Shown here: piece by piece, positions 16,281-25,460 of the stretch
How positions within the stretch are numbered: position 1 is the stretch's first letter
Layout: the number at the start of each line of letters is the position of its first letter
NCBI GenBank assembly: GCA_905214345.1
Contig: CAJMLV010000011.1
Coordinates: 1-64,000, forward strand
Length of the DNA: 64,000 bases
Direction: 5' to 3'
Origin: an uncultured bacterium
Lineage (GTDB): Bacteria; Bacillota; Clostridia; Oscillospirales; Ruminococcaceae
Program-made: the position numbers and the translations under genes
The notes under the pieces: generated by a model
Database searches by the model: none
The model's input: only the letters and a program-made list of their open reading frames with translations
What the model was told of the DNA's origin: nothing

Positions 16281-19200
16281 TTATTTTGCGGTTTGCTCTT
16301 TGACGTGATCGGGACCGAGAATTCGTTCCAGTTCCCTGCGCAAAATCGGCACATCATTGGCCCAAAGGCTCTGCGGCGCACGCATGCGCTGGCCGGAATC
16401 TTCGAACTTGAAATAGACCGGCATGGGACCGTCAAAGATGTTTCGCAGCAGGTTTTCGATGCGCTGCATTTCTCTGCTCTGACGGGAAGGCACCAGCAGC
16501 CAAAGTCCAACGACCTTTTTTTGCGGGGCAGGCGCAAGAGTGGTCCCCTGCCCTGCCGGCGTGGCAAATCCGCGGCTGGAATCATACTCGTCCACCGGGG
16601 CAATCTGTTCTGCCACCAGGCGGGTTCCTTCATCCTCTTTATAAGAAACACGGCCGGAAACCACAATGACCGCATTTTCCTGCAGATACGCTCTGTACGA
16701 GGAAAACACCCGGGGGAAAACCAGGAGTTCCATGGTGCCGGTCAGGTCTTCCACTGTGGTAAAAGCCATTAAAGTGTTGGATTTGGTGGTCATGACTCGG
16801 CTTTTGACCACGGTGCACAGCAGCGTTACCGATTGGTTGTCGAACTCCCTGGCTTCCTCTCCGCTGAGCTGGGAAATCATGCAGGTGGAAACCTTCTGAA
16901 TCTGTTCCCGGTATGCGTCCAGCGGGTGACCGGACAGATACAGGCCGGAAACTTCCTTTTCCATCTTGAGAAGTTCGGATACCGGATATTCCGGCAGATT
17001 GGGGACCTTGTAATCATCCACCGGCGCTTCGGCGCTGTTCCCTGCCATGGCGCTGAACAGGTCCAGCTGTCCTTCCAGGTTTTGGCGGGCGTCGGTTTCC
17101 ACGCTCTTGAGAATGCCTTCCACACTCTGGATCATGCCGTGACGGCTGGGTTCCAGGGCATCAAAGGCGCCGGCACGGATGAGGTTTTCCAGCGCACGGC
17201 GGTTCAGTTCCGCGCCGCGCATCCGCTTGCAGAAGTCATACAGACTGCGGAAAGGACGTGTACGACGTTCCCGGATCACCCCTTCGATCAATGGGCGGCC
17301 CACGCTCTTGACCGCGTTCAGGCCGAAGCGAATGCTGTTTCCGTCGGCGGTAAAGCCGCCGCGGGAAATATTGATGTCCGGTGGAAGAACCTTGATACCC
17401 AGTCGCTGACACTCGGTGGAGTATTCAATGACCTTGGAGGTGTTGTCCAAAACACTGGTCAACAGAGCGGCCATGAATTCCTGGGGATAGTGGCATTTCA
17501 GGTACGCAGTCTGGAACGCCACGTAGGCATAGCAGGCGGCGTGGGATTTGTTGAAGGCGTAGGATGCAAAACTGCTCATGTCATCATAGATGGCGTTGGC
17601 AGCGGCTTCCGGAATACCATTGTTGATGCAGCCGGGGCATTCCTTGCCCGGCTCGGTGCATCCGTACACAAAGTGGGCGCGTTCCGCCTCCATGACTTTG
17701 TGCTTTTTCTTGCTCATGGCGCGGCGGACATTGTCGGCCTGTCCGAAACTGAATCCCGCCAGTTCCCGGCAGATCTGCATGACCTGTTCCTGGTAGACAA
17801 TGCACCCGTTGGTCACGTCCAGAATATGGGCCAGCTCCGGGGTGCGATAGCTGATCTTGTCCGGTTCCCGCCGGTTGCGCAGGTAGGTGGGAATGGAATC
17901 CATGGGACCCGGGCGATACAGTGAAATCAGAGCAATAATATCTTCCAGGTCTTTCGGTTTGAGGCCGGTCAGGACCTGCTTCATGCCGGTAGATTCCAGC
18001 TGGAACACACCCTCGGTCTCGCCGTTGGTGAGCATGGCGTAGGTGGCTTGGTCGTCGTAGTCAATGGATTCGTGGGTGAAGGAAGGGTCACGCCGCTGTA
18101 CGGCGGTCTCCGTATCATGGATGACTGTCAGAGTGCGCAGACCAAGAAAGTCCATCTTCAGAAGGCCCAGGCGCTCGATTTCGGTCATGTTGAACTGGGT
18201 GACCGGCAAGCCGTCGTTGGTGGACAAGGGAACATATTCCGTGGCAGCTTCCCGGGTAATGACAACGCCTGCCGCATGGGTGGAAGCGTGGCGGGGCATG
18301 CCTTCCACTTTCAGGGAGGTGTCGATCAGTTCATGTACCTGGGGATCTGCTTCGTACAGATTTTTCAGGTCGGCAGAAACTTCCAGCGCATGCTGCAGCG
18401 TCATCTTCAGTTCCATGGGGATGAGCTTGGCGACCCGGTCTACGTCCTGATAAGGCATCCCCATCACACGGCCCACATCCCGCACAGCAGCCCGGGCGGC
18501 CATGGTACCGAAGGTCACGATCTGGGCCACGTGATCCCGGCCGTATTTTTCGTTTACGTAGTCGATGACTTCCTGCCGGCGTTCATAGCAAAAGTCTACG
18601 TCAAAGTCGGGCATAGACACGCGTTCCGGGTTCAGGAAGCGTTCGAAAATCAGGTTATAGCGGATAGGGTCAATGTCGGTGATGCCCACACAGTAGGCAG
18701 CCAGACTGCCGGCGCCGGAGCCACGGCCCGGTCCTACCGGGATGCCACGGGTCTTAGCATAGTTGATGAAGTCATAGACGATGAGATAGTAGTTGGTGTA
18801 CCCCATCTTGGAGATGACTCCGATCTCGTAGTCCAGGCGGTCCCGCAGCTCCTGGGTGACACGGCCGGGATACCGGCGCTCCAGACCTTCACGGCAGAGC
18901 TTTTCGAAATACTCCTGGTTTTCCATTCCGTCCGGTGCCTTGAAATACGGCAGCTTGGTCTCGCCGTAATGGAAATCAAAGCTGCACTGCTCCGCGATGC
19001 GGTTGGTGTTTTCACAGGCTTCCGGAACCATGGAGAACAGATCGTACATCTCGTCGGTGCTTTTTACGTAGAACTCGTCTGTCTGGAATTCCATGCGGTC
19101 GGCATCCGCGATGGTCTTGCCGGTCTGGATGCACAGCAGAATGCTCTGCATCTTGGAATCTTCCCGGGTCAGGTAATGGGCATCGTTGGTGGCGACCATA

Positions 19201-19811
19201 GGGATACCGGTTTCCCGGGAAAGGCGGATCAGCTGGGGCAGGACAACATTGTCCTCTTCCAGGCCGTGATCCTGCAGTTCGATATAGTAGTTCCCTTCTC
19301 CGAACAGATTCTGGTAGTACAGGGCTGCCTGCTTGGCGCGCTCGTAATCTCCGGCCAGAATGGCCTGGGGCACTTCGCCGGCCAGGCAGGCCGAAAGGCA
19401 GATCAGGCCTTCGTGATGCTGTTCCAGCAGTTCCTTGTCCACCCGGGGTTTGGAATAAAAGCCTTCCAGAAAACCCGCGCTGACCATCTTGATCAGGTTC
19501 TTGTAGCCTGTTTCGTTTTTGCAAAGCAGCACAAGATGGTTGTTGCCGTCGATGCGGTTGACCTTATCAAAGCGGGTGCGGGTAGCAACATACACCTCAC
19601 AGCCGATGATGGGTTTGATGCCTGCCGCCACCGCGGCATCGTAGAACTGCACGCAGCCATACATAACGCCGTGGTCGGTGATGGCCACGGCGGTCTGGCC
19701 CAGCTCCTTGACGCGGTCGAAAAGTTTGTCGATCCGGCACGCGCCGTCCAGCAGGCTGTATTCGGTATGCAGATGCAGATGGGTAAATTGTCGTTTTGCT
19801 TGCTCAGGCAT
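16281..19811 (-). CDS. dnaE: DNA polymerase III alpha subunit (DnaE)
   Basis: A 1176-residue C-family replicative polymerase. N-terminal PHP domain with intact metal ligands (FTHLHLHTEYSLLDG, then TDHGVM). The catalytic palm has PDFDVDFC near residue 400 with two of the three catalytic Asp. The fingers, tandem helix-hairpin-helix and a C-terminal OB fold (about 990-1065, with KSRVMTTKSNTLMAFTTVED) follow. Firmicutes use DnaE beside PolC; this is the full-length DnaE form. In the fingers a C-x6-C-x2-C cluster sits just before NNGIPE. The ATG overlaps the end of whiA by eight bases, with AAAGGAAC as ribosome site, so the two are coupled. Confidence 0.97.
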   Translation of the reverse strand: MPEQAKRQFTHLHLHTEYSLLDGACRIDKLFDRVKELGQTAVAITDHGVMYGCVQFYDAAVAAGIKPIIGCEVYVATRTRFDKVNRIDGNNHLVLLCKNETGYKNLIKMVSAGFLEGFYSKPRVDKELLEQHHEGLICLSACLAGEVPQAILAGDYERAKQAALYYQNLFGEGNYYIELQDHGLEEDNVVLPQLIRLSRETGIPMVATNDAHYLTREDSKMQSILLCIQTGKTIADADRMEFQTDEFYVKSTDEMYDLFSMVPEACENTNRIAEQCSFDFHYGETKLPYFKAPDGMENQEYFEKLCREGLERRYPGRVTQELRDRLDYEIGVISKMGYTNYYLIVYDFINYAKTRGIPVGPGRGSGAGSLAAYCVGITDIDPIRYNLIFERFLNPERVSMPDFDVDFCYERRQEVIDYVNEKYGRDHVAQIVTFGTMAARAAVRDVGRVMGMPYQDVDRVAKLIPMELKMTLQHALEVSADLKNLYEADPQVHELIDTSLKVEGMPRHASTHAAGVVITREAATEYVPLSTNDGLPVTQFNMTEIERLGLLKMDFLGLRTLTVIHDTETAVQRRDPSFTHESIDYDDQATYAMLTNGETEGVFQLESTGMKQVLTGLKPKDLEDIIALISLYRPGPMDSIPTYLRNRREPDKISYRTPELAHILDVTNGCIVYQEQVMQICRELAGFSFGQADNVRRAMSKKKHKVMEAERAHFVYGCTEPGKECPGCINNGIPEAAANAIYDDMSSFASYAFNKSHAACYAYVAFQTAYLKCHYPQEFMAALLTSVLDNTSKVIEYSTECQRLGIKVLPPDINISRGGFTADGNSIRFGLNAVKSVGRPLIEGVIRERRTRPFRSLYDFCKRMRGAELNRRALENLIRAGAFDALEPSRHGMIQSVEGILKSVETDARQNLEGQLDLFSAMAGNSAEAPVDDYKVPNLPEYPVSELLKMEKEVSGLYLSGHPLDAYREQIQKVSTCMISQLSGEEAREFDNQSVTLLCTVVKSRVMTTKSNTLMAFTTVEDLTGTMELLVFPRVFSSYRAYLQENAVIVVSGRVSYKEDEGTRLVAEQIAPVDEYDSSRGFATPAGQGTTLAPAPQKKVVGLWLLVPSRQSREMQRIENLLRNIFDGPMPVYFKFEDSGQRMRAPQSLWANDVPILRRELERILGPDHVKEQTAK

Positions 19812-20748
19812 GTTGTTCCTTTCCTTGGACCTCGGCGGTTTGCGTCTGACCGTTCAGACGCTGAGCCGCTTGCTGGATCCGTTTGAAACGATGAGACAGC
19901 CCGGCCTTGCTCACCGGGGGATCAAATTTTTCCGCCAACTTAGCCAGCGGAAGATCGGGGTAACGCATCCGCATTTTGGCGGTGGTCAGCAGAGGTTCGG
20001 ACAGGGTGTCCAGTGCGTCCGCCTCTTCCAGGGCGCGGATGGCCATCTGAACCTGAACGGCGGCCTGGACGCTTTTACCCAGGTTGGCGGTCTCGCAGTT
20101 GGAGAGGCGGTTGGTTTTGTTGCGCATTTCGTTGTACATGCGCTGTTCCATGATCCGCATGGCCGCATTGCCCGCGCCCATGAAGGTCAGAAGGTCCTCG
20201 ATATGGTCCCCCGCTTTGATATAGACCGTGTTGGCACCTTTGCGCAAGGCGCGATGGGGATGAAACTCGTGCTCCGCCAGGATGGATTCCAGCTGCTGCG
20301 AAAGTTGATACCGGGTAGAGAGAAATTCGATGTTGTAACCCTTTTCGGGATCAGTGGCGGTGCCGCAGCACAAAAAGGCGGTGGATACAAAATAGGAAAC
20401 GCATTGCTGACAGCGGAAACAATCCGGCTTGATGCGCAATGCCGTTTCCCGTCCGGTATGGCCGAAAAGTTCCAGCATTTTCCGAACTTCTTCCGGTTCC
20501 TTTACACTGAACTCGTATACCACGGACCCGGTGCGCTCCTTGCGCAAGACCTGCCCGGTGATCCCACACCGGGAATACATTTTCTGTGCAAAGGCGGCAA
20601 CACCTTCGGTTTCGGTCTGAAGCACGATGCCCCGGTCATCAAAATATTTGCCAAAACAGGCTACTGCGTAGGCCGCAGCGGTACAGCAGCAGGGGCGGCT
20701 GACCTTGCGGCGCAGGATCTCTGCTTTGACATCCTGAGAAAAGCTCAT
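19804..20748 (-). CDS. whiA: Sporulation/division regulator WhiA
   Basis: A 314-residue WhiA protein: an N-terminal degenerate LAGLIDADG homing-endonuclease fold fused to a C-terminal helix-turn-helix (about 230-300, containing HFTS-like SKAGLSHRFKRIQQ and the ALEEADALDTLSEPL segment). It binds DNA near division genes and, in Bacillus, affects chromosome segregation and division. Start MSFSQDVKAEIL is the family N terminus at ATG 20746-20748; a GTG ten codons upstream that touches the rapZ stop is less likely. It lies 26 bases after rapZ with no yvcK (glmR) between them. Confidence 0.95.
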   Translation of the reverse strand: MSFSQDVKAEILRRKVSRPCCCTAAAYAVACFGKYFDDRGIVLQTETEGVAAFAQKMYSRCGITGQVLRKERTGSVVYEFSVKEPEEVRKMLELFGHTGRETALRIKPDCFRCQQCVSYFVSTAFLCCGTATDPEKGYNIEFLSTRYQLSQQLESILAEHEFHPHRALRKGANTVYIKAGDHIEDLLTFMGAGNAAMRIMEQRMYNEMRNKTNRLSNCETANLGKSVQAAVQVQMAIRALEEADALDTLSEPLLTTAKMRMRYPDLPLAKLAEKFDPPVSKAGLSHRFKRIQQAAQRLNGQTQTAEVQGKEQHA

Positions 20749-20774
20749 CTTACAGATGCCTCTTTCTGTGTTGG

Positions 20775-21638
20775 TCACATAGTCCGTTTTGCGTCACGAT
20801 GCAAAACAGTGGGAGCATAGCCCAGTTTGGTGCAGAACTCGGCCAGCTTGCGGGTAAAGGTAATGGAGCGATGTTTGCCGCCGGTGCAGCCGATGGCCAC
20901 CACCAACTGGCTCTTGCCTTCCTTGACATACAGTGGCAGCGCATACTCCAGCATGCTTTCATACCGGCGCAACAGTTCCTGAGATTCGGGGGCGGCCATC
21001 ACATAGTCCACTACATCCTGTTCCATACCGGTTTTCTCCTTCAGATCCGGTACATAGAAAGGGTTGGGCAGGCAGCGCACATCCAGTACGATATCTGCTT
21101 CCTGGGGCAGACCGTACTTGAACCCGAAGGACATAATGGTCAGCGACATAGAGCACTGGCCCTTGTCCAGAAAAAGCCCGCAGATCCGCTCTTTTGTCAG
21201 TGCAGTAGAAAGCTGCGTGGTGTCAATGACATACCGCGCCCGGTCACGCAGAGGCTGCAGGATTTCCCGCTCCCTCCGGATGGCTTCGTCCATGGCCAGG
21301 CGGCCGTTCATTGCCATGGGATGGACGCGGCGGGTCTCCTTGTAGCGACGGCGGATGACCGCATCGGCTGCATCCAAGAACAGGATGTCATAATCCATCT
21401 TCTTTTCGTCCAATGCGGCCAGAGCGCTTTTGACCTCTTCTACCGTGCGCAGCCCGCGGATGTCCATGACAACCGCCACGCGATTGAGCTGGTTTTCGCC
21501 CTGCAAGGCGAAGTCAACAATACGCGGCAGCAACCCGGCGGGGATGTTATCGATGCAGAAGAAGCCGATATCCTCCAGCGCATTGGCTGCCATGGATTTC
21601 CCCGCGCCGGAAAGGCCCGTTACGACCAGAAACTTCAT
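20775..21638 (-). CDS. rapZ: RNase adapter / nucleotide-binding protein RapZ
   Basis: A 287-residue RapZ (YvcJ) protein. Walker A GLSGAGKS at residues 8-15, GFFCIDNIPAGLLP near 27-40, a Walker B-like DILFLDA near 84-90, and the C-terminal conserved IGCTGGKHRSITF near 250 with the LGYAPTVLHRD ending. In enterobacteria RapZ senses glucosamine 6-phosphate and directs RNase E; in Firmicutes the role is less clear and linked to competence and wall metabolism. It binds and hydrolyses nucleotides. Placed between murB and whiA. Confidence 0.95.
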   Translation of the reverse strand: MKFLVVTGLSGAGKSMAANALEDIGFFCIDNIPAGLLPRIVDFALQGENQLNRVAVVMDIRGLRTVEEVKSALAALDEKKMDYDILFLDAADAVIRRRYKETRRVHPMAMNGRLAMDEAIRREREILQPLRDRARYVIDTTQLSTALTKERICGLFLDKGQCSMSLTIMSFGFKYGLPQEADIVLDVRCLPNPFYVPDLKEKTGMEQDVVDYVMAAPESQELLRRYESMLEYALPLYVKEGKSQLVVAIGCTGGKHRSITFTRKLAEFCTKLGYAPTVLHRDAKRTM

Positions 21639-21672
21639 GAATAAACCTCACTTCCCCGCTGCACTGCCGGTT

Positions 21673-22599
21673 TCAGCGCACAACTCTGATTTCGCGTTCC
21701 AAAATATGCCCGGTTTTTTCCTGCACAATGGCACGTACACGGTCGGTCAGTTCCACTACATCGGCACAGGTGGCGCCGCCGACGTTCACCACGAACCCGC
21801 AGTGTTTCTGGCTGACAGCCGCTCCGCCTACGGAAAAACCGCGCAGGCCGCATTCTTCAATCAGCTGCCCGGCAAAACACCCGGCCGGACGTTTGAAGGT
21901 ACTGCCGGCAGAAGGCAGTTCCAACGGCTGTTTGTCACGGCGGCGGGACATATAGTCCTGCATCTGAGCGTTGATCTGGTCCCGGTCACCGGGATGCAGC
22001 AGGAACTGAGCTTCCAGAATGCACCAAGACTGCCGCTCAAAAATACTGGTACGGTAGCCAAGTTCCAGCTCTTCGGCGGGCAGGGTATGCAGTTTCAGGT
22101 CTTCGTCCAAAAAGGTGACCTGCTCCAGCACATCTTTCATCTCACCGCCGTAAGCGCCGGCATTCATATAGACGGCTCCGCCCACCGTGCCGGGAATGCC
22201 GTAAGCGAATTCCAGGCCGGTGAGAGAGTGCTCCAGCGCCTGATTGCAGACAGAGACCAGCATGGTCCCCGCCCCCGCAGTCAGACGGACGGACCCGTCG
22301 GGAAGAACCTCGCAGGTGCTTCTGGTCTTCAGGTCAGTCAGGCAGATTACGGCGCCGTCAAAGCCCTCGTCGGCAAACAAGGTGTTGGAGCCGTTGCCCA
22401 GAAGATAGGTGCGGACCTGATTTTCGCGGCAAAGTTCCAGGGTCCTGGTCAGCTCTGCCACAGTGCGCGGTTTGCAGAATACCGCAGCCGGGCCGCCGAT
22501 ACGGAAAGTGGTATGGCGGTCCAGCGGTTCGTTATGAATACAGGGCAGCGCCTGAGTGCCCATCGCGTCCAACAGACCGGCAATCGGCTTTTGCGTCAT
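21673..22599 (-). CDS. murB: UDP-N-acetylenolpyruvoylglucosamine reductase
   Basis: A 308-residue FAD enzyme that reduces UDP-GlcNAc-enolpyruvate to UDP-MurNAc with NADPH, in the cytosol. FAD-binding domain features: TTFRIGGPAAVF (about 35-46), YLLGNGSNTLFAD, and YGIPGTVGGAVYMNAGAYGG near 118-137. PAGSTFKRP carries the catalytic Ser, and GFSVGGAAVSQKHCGFVVN follows. The arrangement without the extra loop fits type II MurB of Gram-positives. RBS GGGGAGGG selects ATG 22597-22599; 23 upstream in-frame residues are rejected. Confidence 0.96.
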   Translation of the reverse strand: MTQKPIAGLLDAMGTQALPCIHNEPLDRHTTFRIGGPAAVFCKPRTVAELTRTLELCRENQVRTYLLGNGSNTLFADEGFDGAVICLTDLKTRSTCEVLPDGSVRLTAGAGTMLVSVCNQALEHSLTGLEFAYGIPGTVGGAVYMNAGAYGGEMKDVLEQVTFLDEDLKLHTLPAEELELGYRTSIFERQSWCILEAQFLLHPGDRDQINAQMQDYMSRRRDKQPLELPSAGSTFKRPAGCFAGQLIEECGLRGFSVGGAAVSQKHCGFVVNVGGATCADVVELTDRVRAIVQEKTGHILEREIRVVR

Positions 22600-22639
22600 G
22601 CTTGCCCTCCCCTTCTGATTTGTTTTGTATGCGTCTGTT

Positions 22640-23596
22640 TCAGATAGAATCTGCCAGAGCAGCCGCACCGATCACGCCGGCATCATTGCGCAGTACGCAG
22701 GCATTGATGACCGGGTTGTGGCCGGTGGTAATATTGTGGGTCTCCCGCTCCACATAGGCGCGCACGGGGGCCAGCAGGGTCTCGCCCTGGTTGGACACGC
22801 CGCCGCCGATGCAGATTACTTCCGGCTGGAAGGTATTGACCACATTGGCAACGCCGCAGGCCACATATTCCATCCAGTTCTCCACCACGCGCTTGCCGCA
22901 GGCATCCCCTGCCGCCATGGCATCAAAAGCGGTTTTGGCGTTTACATGATCCAGGTCGCCGGCGATCTTCCACATCATGGTATCGGGATCGTTCTTCATG
23001 GCTTCCTTGGTATCCTCGCTCAGAGCACGGGCGGAAGCATACCGCTCCCAGCAGCCGCGGCGGCCGCAGTTGCAGGGACGGCCATCCTTCACGATGACCG
23101 TATGGCCCATCTCGCCTGCCGCAAAATTGAAGCCGCGCAGGATCTTGCCGCCCAGAATGATGCCGCTGCCAATACCGGTGCCCAAAGTCACGATAACCGC
23201 GTCGCGGTATCCCTTGGCACCGCCTGCCAGATATTCACCGAAAGCGGCGGCGTTGGCGTCGTTTTCCACGTATACCTTGCAGCCCAGCAGATTTTTCATA
23301 TCGGGGCCCAGGTTCCAGTCATAGTAACCGAAGTTGGTGTTGTAGCCCACAAAACCGGTGGTGAAATTCACGCTGCCGGGAGTGCCGATGCCCACATAGG
23401 CAATCTGGTCAAAATTCACCCCGCCCTGTTTGGCAACGGCACGGCAGAGGTCCGCCAGAGCGCGTTCCAGGTCGTCGGCGGGACGCGGCAGACGAGTGGC
23501 ACGGGTCAGCTTGGCCATGATCTCATACTTTTCGTTCACAAGACCGGCGGTCATGGTGGTGCCGCCCAGGTCGATACCGATGGTATACTGGCTCAT
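22640..23596 (-). CDS. glcK: ROK-family glucokinase
   Basis: A 318-residue ROK kinase that phosphorylates glucose with ATP. Phosphate-1 motif YTIGIDLGGTTMTAGLV at the N terminus, sugar-binding YVENDANAAAFGE (about 138-150) with the catalytic Asp, the glycine-rich GTGIGSGIILGG, and the ROK zinc site: GEMGHT followed by CNCGRRGCWE (three Cys). Start ATG 23594-23596 has GGAGG upstream and overlaps the PHP stop by ATGA. A much longer in-frame reading that runs across the PHP gene is spurious. Glucose as substrate is the usual assignment; other hexoses are possible. Its place in an operon with hprK fits carbon-catabolite sensing. Confidence 0.9.
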   Translation of the reverse strand: MSQYTIGIDLGGTTMTAGLVNEKYEIMAKLTRATRLPRPADDLERALADLCRAVAKQGGVNFDQIAYVGIGTPGSVNFTTGFVGYNTNFGYYDWNLGPDMKNLLGCKVYVENDANAAAFGEYLAGGAKGYRDAVIVTLGTGIGSGIILGGKILRGFNFAAGEMGHTVIVKDGRPCNCGRRGCWERYASARALSEDTKEAMKNDPDTMMWKIAGDLDHVNAKTAFDAMAAGDACGKRVVENWMEYVACGVANVVNTFQPEVICIGGGVSNQGETLLAPVRAYVERETHNITTGHNPVINACVLRNDAGVIGAAALADSI

Positions 23597-24342
23597 AATA
23601 AAATGCCTCCAATTTCTTGCGCACACTTGCGATGGTGGCGCTTTAATTCCTCTACCAGATTTTCCGCGCTGGCATTCACGATCAGCTCTTGCGGAAAGTC
23701 GATTTCCTCCACAAGAGTATACAGTGCAGTCATGTTTTCCTGCAGCTGACGGATGCTGTGGGCGTCGGTATCCAGGGTAATGCGGCAGCCGTTTTTCAGG
23801 CAGGCCTTGAGCAGGGCGCGCATGTTGGGGATGCCGTCTCTGCGAACCTGGAAAGAGTTGCCGTTGAGCTCCACGACCTTGTTGTTTCGGGCAAAAGCCT
23901 TGGTGACGAGGTCGTAATCGTACCGGTAATGCTGCTGTTCGGAATGACCGATGCAGTCTACATACGGGTTTTCCGCCACACCAAGCCACAGCCGGGTGGC
24001 CTCTTTTTCTGTGAGCAGACCGGGAATACAAGGGCTGTGGATGGATGCCACCACCCAGTCCTGGGCGGCCAGCAGCCGGTTGGGCAGATCCAGCCCGCCT
24101 TTGGTATCCATCACGTTGACTTCCGCTCCGTAGAGCATGACCATGTTCCCGATGGTGCGGGGCATGGCACTCCAGTTTCCGAAATGCCAGATGTGGGGAG
24201 CATCGGGCATGGCCGGCGCATGGTCGGTCAGCGCCATGGCGCGATAACCGAGAGACTCGGCCGCCGCGGCCATTTCCAGAGCGGTCTGAAAGGCGTGGGT
24301 GGCGCAAAGGGTGTGGGTGTGCAGATCTGCGATCACTTGCAT
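23593..24342 (-). CDS. PHP-domain phosphatase (YcdX type)
   Basis: A 249-residue stand-alone PHP-domain hydrolase. DLHTHTLCATHA (residues 6-17) supplies the first two metal His, ALTDHAPAMPDAPH the next, GAEVNVMD the metal Glu, ASIHSP, GHSE, and DTDAH the C-terminal Asp-His. This complete metal set suggests a tri-zinc phosphatase like YcdX; substrate unknown. It recurs next to hprK and murB in Clostridia. ATG is nine bases after GAGGAA. Forty bases separate it from hprK. Confidence 0.88.
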   Translation of the reverse strand: MQVIADLHTHTLCATHAFQTALEMAAAAESLGYRAMALTDHAPAMPDAPHIWHFGNWSAMPRTIGNMVMLYGAEVNVMDTKGGLDLPNRLLAAQDWVVASIHSPCIPGLLTEKEATRLWLGVAENPYVDCIGHSEQQHYRYDYDLVTKAFARNNKVVELNGNSFQVRRDGIPNMRALLKACLKNGCRITLDTDAHSIRQLQENMTALYTLVEEIDFPQELIVNASAENLVEELKRHHRKCAQEIGGILL

Positions 24343-24382
24343 GCGGGATGGTTCCTCACTTTAATATGGTCTTTTGGATTTT

Positions 24383-25318
24383 TCAGAATCCGGTAATATC
24401 GTTTTGCAGACCCAGGCTGTTCAGCAGGTCCTGGGCGGCATTGTAGCCAAGTTCTTTCTGACGGTTGTTGATAGCGGCGGTTTCCAGCACCACCGCCAGG
24501 TTACGTCCGGGCATGACCGGGATCAGCATGCTGGGCACGTTGACACCCAGAATATCGTAGCTGTCGTGTTCCAGACCGGTACGGTCGTAGTTTTTGGTGC
24601 GTTCCCAGGGCTCGAACTCTACCACCATTTCCACTTCCACGCTGTTCTTGACGGCGCCGGCGCCGAACAGACGGGCCACGTTGATGATACCGATGCCGCG
24701 CAGTTCGATGAAATGGCGGATGTTGGCCGGAGCCATGCCCATGATCTTGCGGCTGGAAACCTTGCGCAGTTCCACCGCGTCGTCGGCAATCAGGCGATGG
24801 CCCCGTTTGACCAACTCAATGGCGGTCTCACTCTTGCCTACACCGGAATCGCCCAGGATCAGGATACCTTCACCGTACACTTCCACCAGAACGCCGTGGC
24901 GGGTGATACGGGGGGCCAGCTCGGTGTTGAGGGTGGTGATCAGGGTGATCATCAGCACAGAGGTCATCTCTTCCGAAAGGAGCAGCGGCACACCGTACTG
25001 CTTGGCAAATTCGAACATTTCCGGCGGCGGCGTCATTCCGCGGGACACAATGACCGCGGGCGGCACAAAGGAAAACAGCTTTTCCAGGTGGGTGCGGCGG
25101 ATGGCAGGGTCCAGCTCCTCCAGATACGAAAGCTCGGTCAGGCCGATGATCTGGATACGGGTGTTATCAAAATACTGGTAGTACCCTGCCAGCATGATAC
25201 CGGGACGATAGACTTCCGCGGAATAAACCTTAATCTCTTTCAGATCTTTGGGGGTATAGGCGATTGCCAGGTTGGATTCCTCGGCCAGTTTGGCCAGCGT
25301 AACAGAGAATTGTGCCAC
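24383..25318 (-). CDS. hprK: HPr kinase/phosphorylase
   Basis: A 311-residue bifunctional enzyme that phosphorylates HPr on Ser46 when fructose 1,6-bisphosphate is high and removes the phosphate when phosphate is high, the switch of catabolite repression. N-terminal MurE-like domain (1-130), catalytic P-loop GDSGVGKS at residues 156-163, HGVLVEVYG with the catalytic-site His at about 141, IELRGIGIINV at about 204-214 (HPrK signature), and a C-terminal PVMPGRN loop. The start is GTG with GGGGAGA upstream. First gene of the run to dnaE. Confidence 0.96.
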   Translation of the reverse strand: MAQFSVTLAKLAEESNLAIAYTPKDLKEIKVYSAEVYRPGIMLAGYYQYFDNTRIQIIGLTELSYLEELDPAIRRTHLEKLFSFVPPAVIVSRGMTPPPEMFEFAKQYGVPLLLSEEMTSVLMITLITTLNTELAPRITRHGVLVEVYGEGILILGDSGVGKSETAIELVKRGHRLIADDAVELRKVSSRKIMGMAPANIRHFIELRGIGIINVARLFGAGAVKNSVEVEMVVEFEPWERTKNYDRTGLEHDSYDILGVNVPSMLIPVMPGRNLAVVLETAAINNRQKELGYNAAQDLLNSLGLQNDITGF

Positions 25319-25347
25319 GGATGTTCTCCCCTTTCAAAACGATATGC

Positions 25348-25368
25348 GGCAAAGGCAATCCCTTTGCC
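25348..25368 (-). promoter_or_regulatory. Hairpin in the hprK leader
   Basis: Perfect 8-bp inverted repeat GGCAAAGG / CCTTTGCC with a 5-base loop, between the hprK promoter and its ribosome site. No U-run follows. Confidence 0.5.
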
Positions 25369-25379
25369 ATATTTGTTTT

Positions 25380-25408
25380 ATTATACCGTAACCGCTTGTT
25401 TTTGTACA
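25380..25408 (-). promoter_or_regulatory. Promoter of the hprK-dnaE operon
   Basis: Minus strand: -10 TATAAT (25380-25385), 17-bp spacer, weak -35 TGTACA (25403-25408). Lies between the glycan operon and hprK. Confidence 0.6.
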
Positions 25409-25460
25409 GACAAACCGAGCCGAATCCGGACAAAATTCATCCGGGGCCTTTGTGCCGGAA

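Noticed and set aside
23597..24307. N-terminal extension of the ROK kinase to 555 residues
   Set aside because: It runs through the PHP phosphatase gene in another frame; the ROK motif and GGAGG site begin at 23596.
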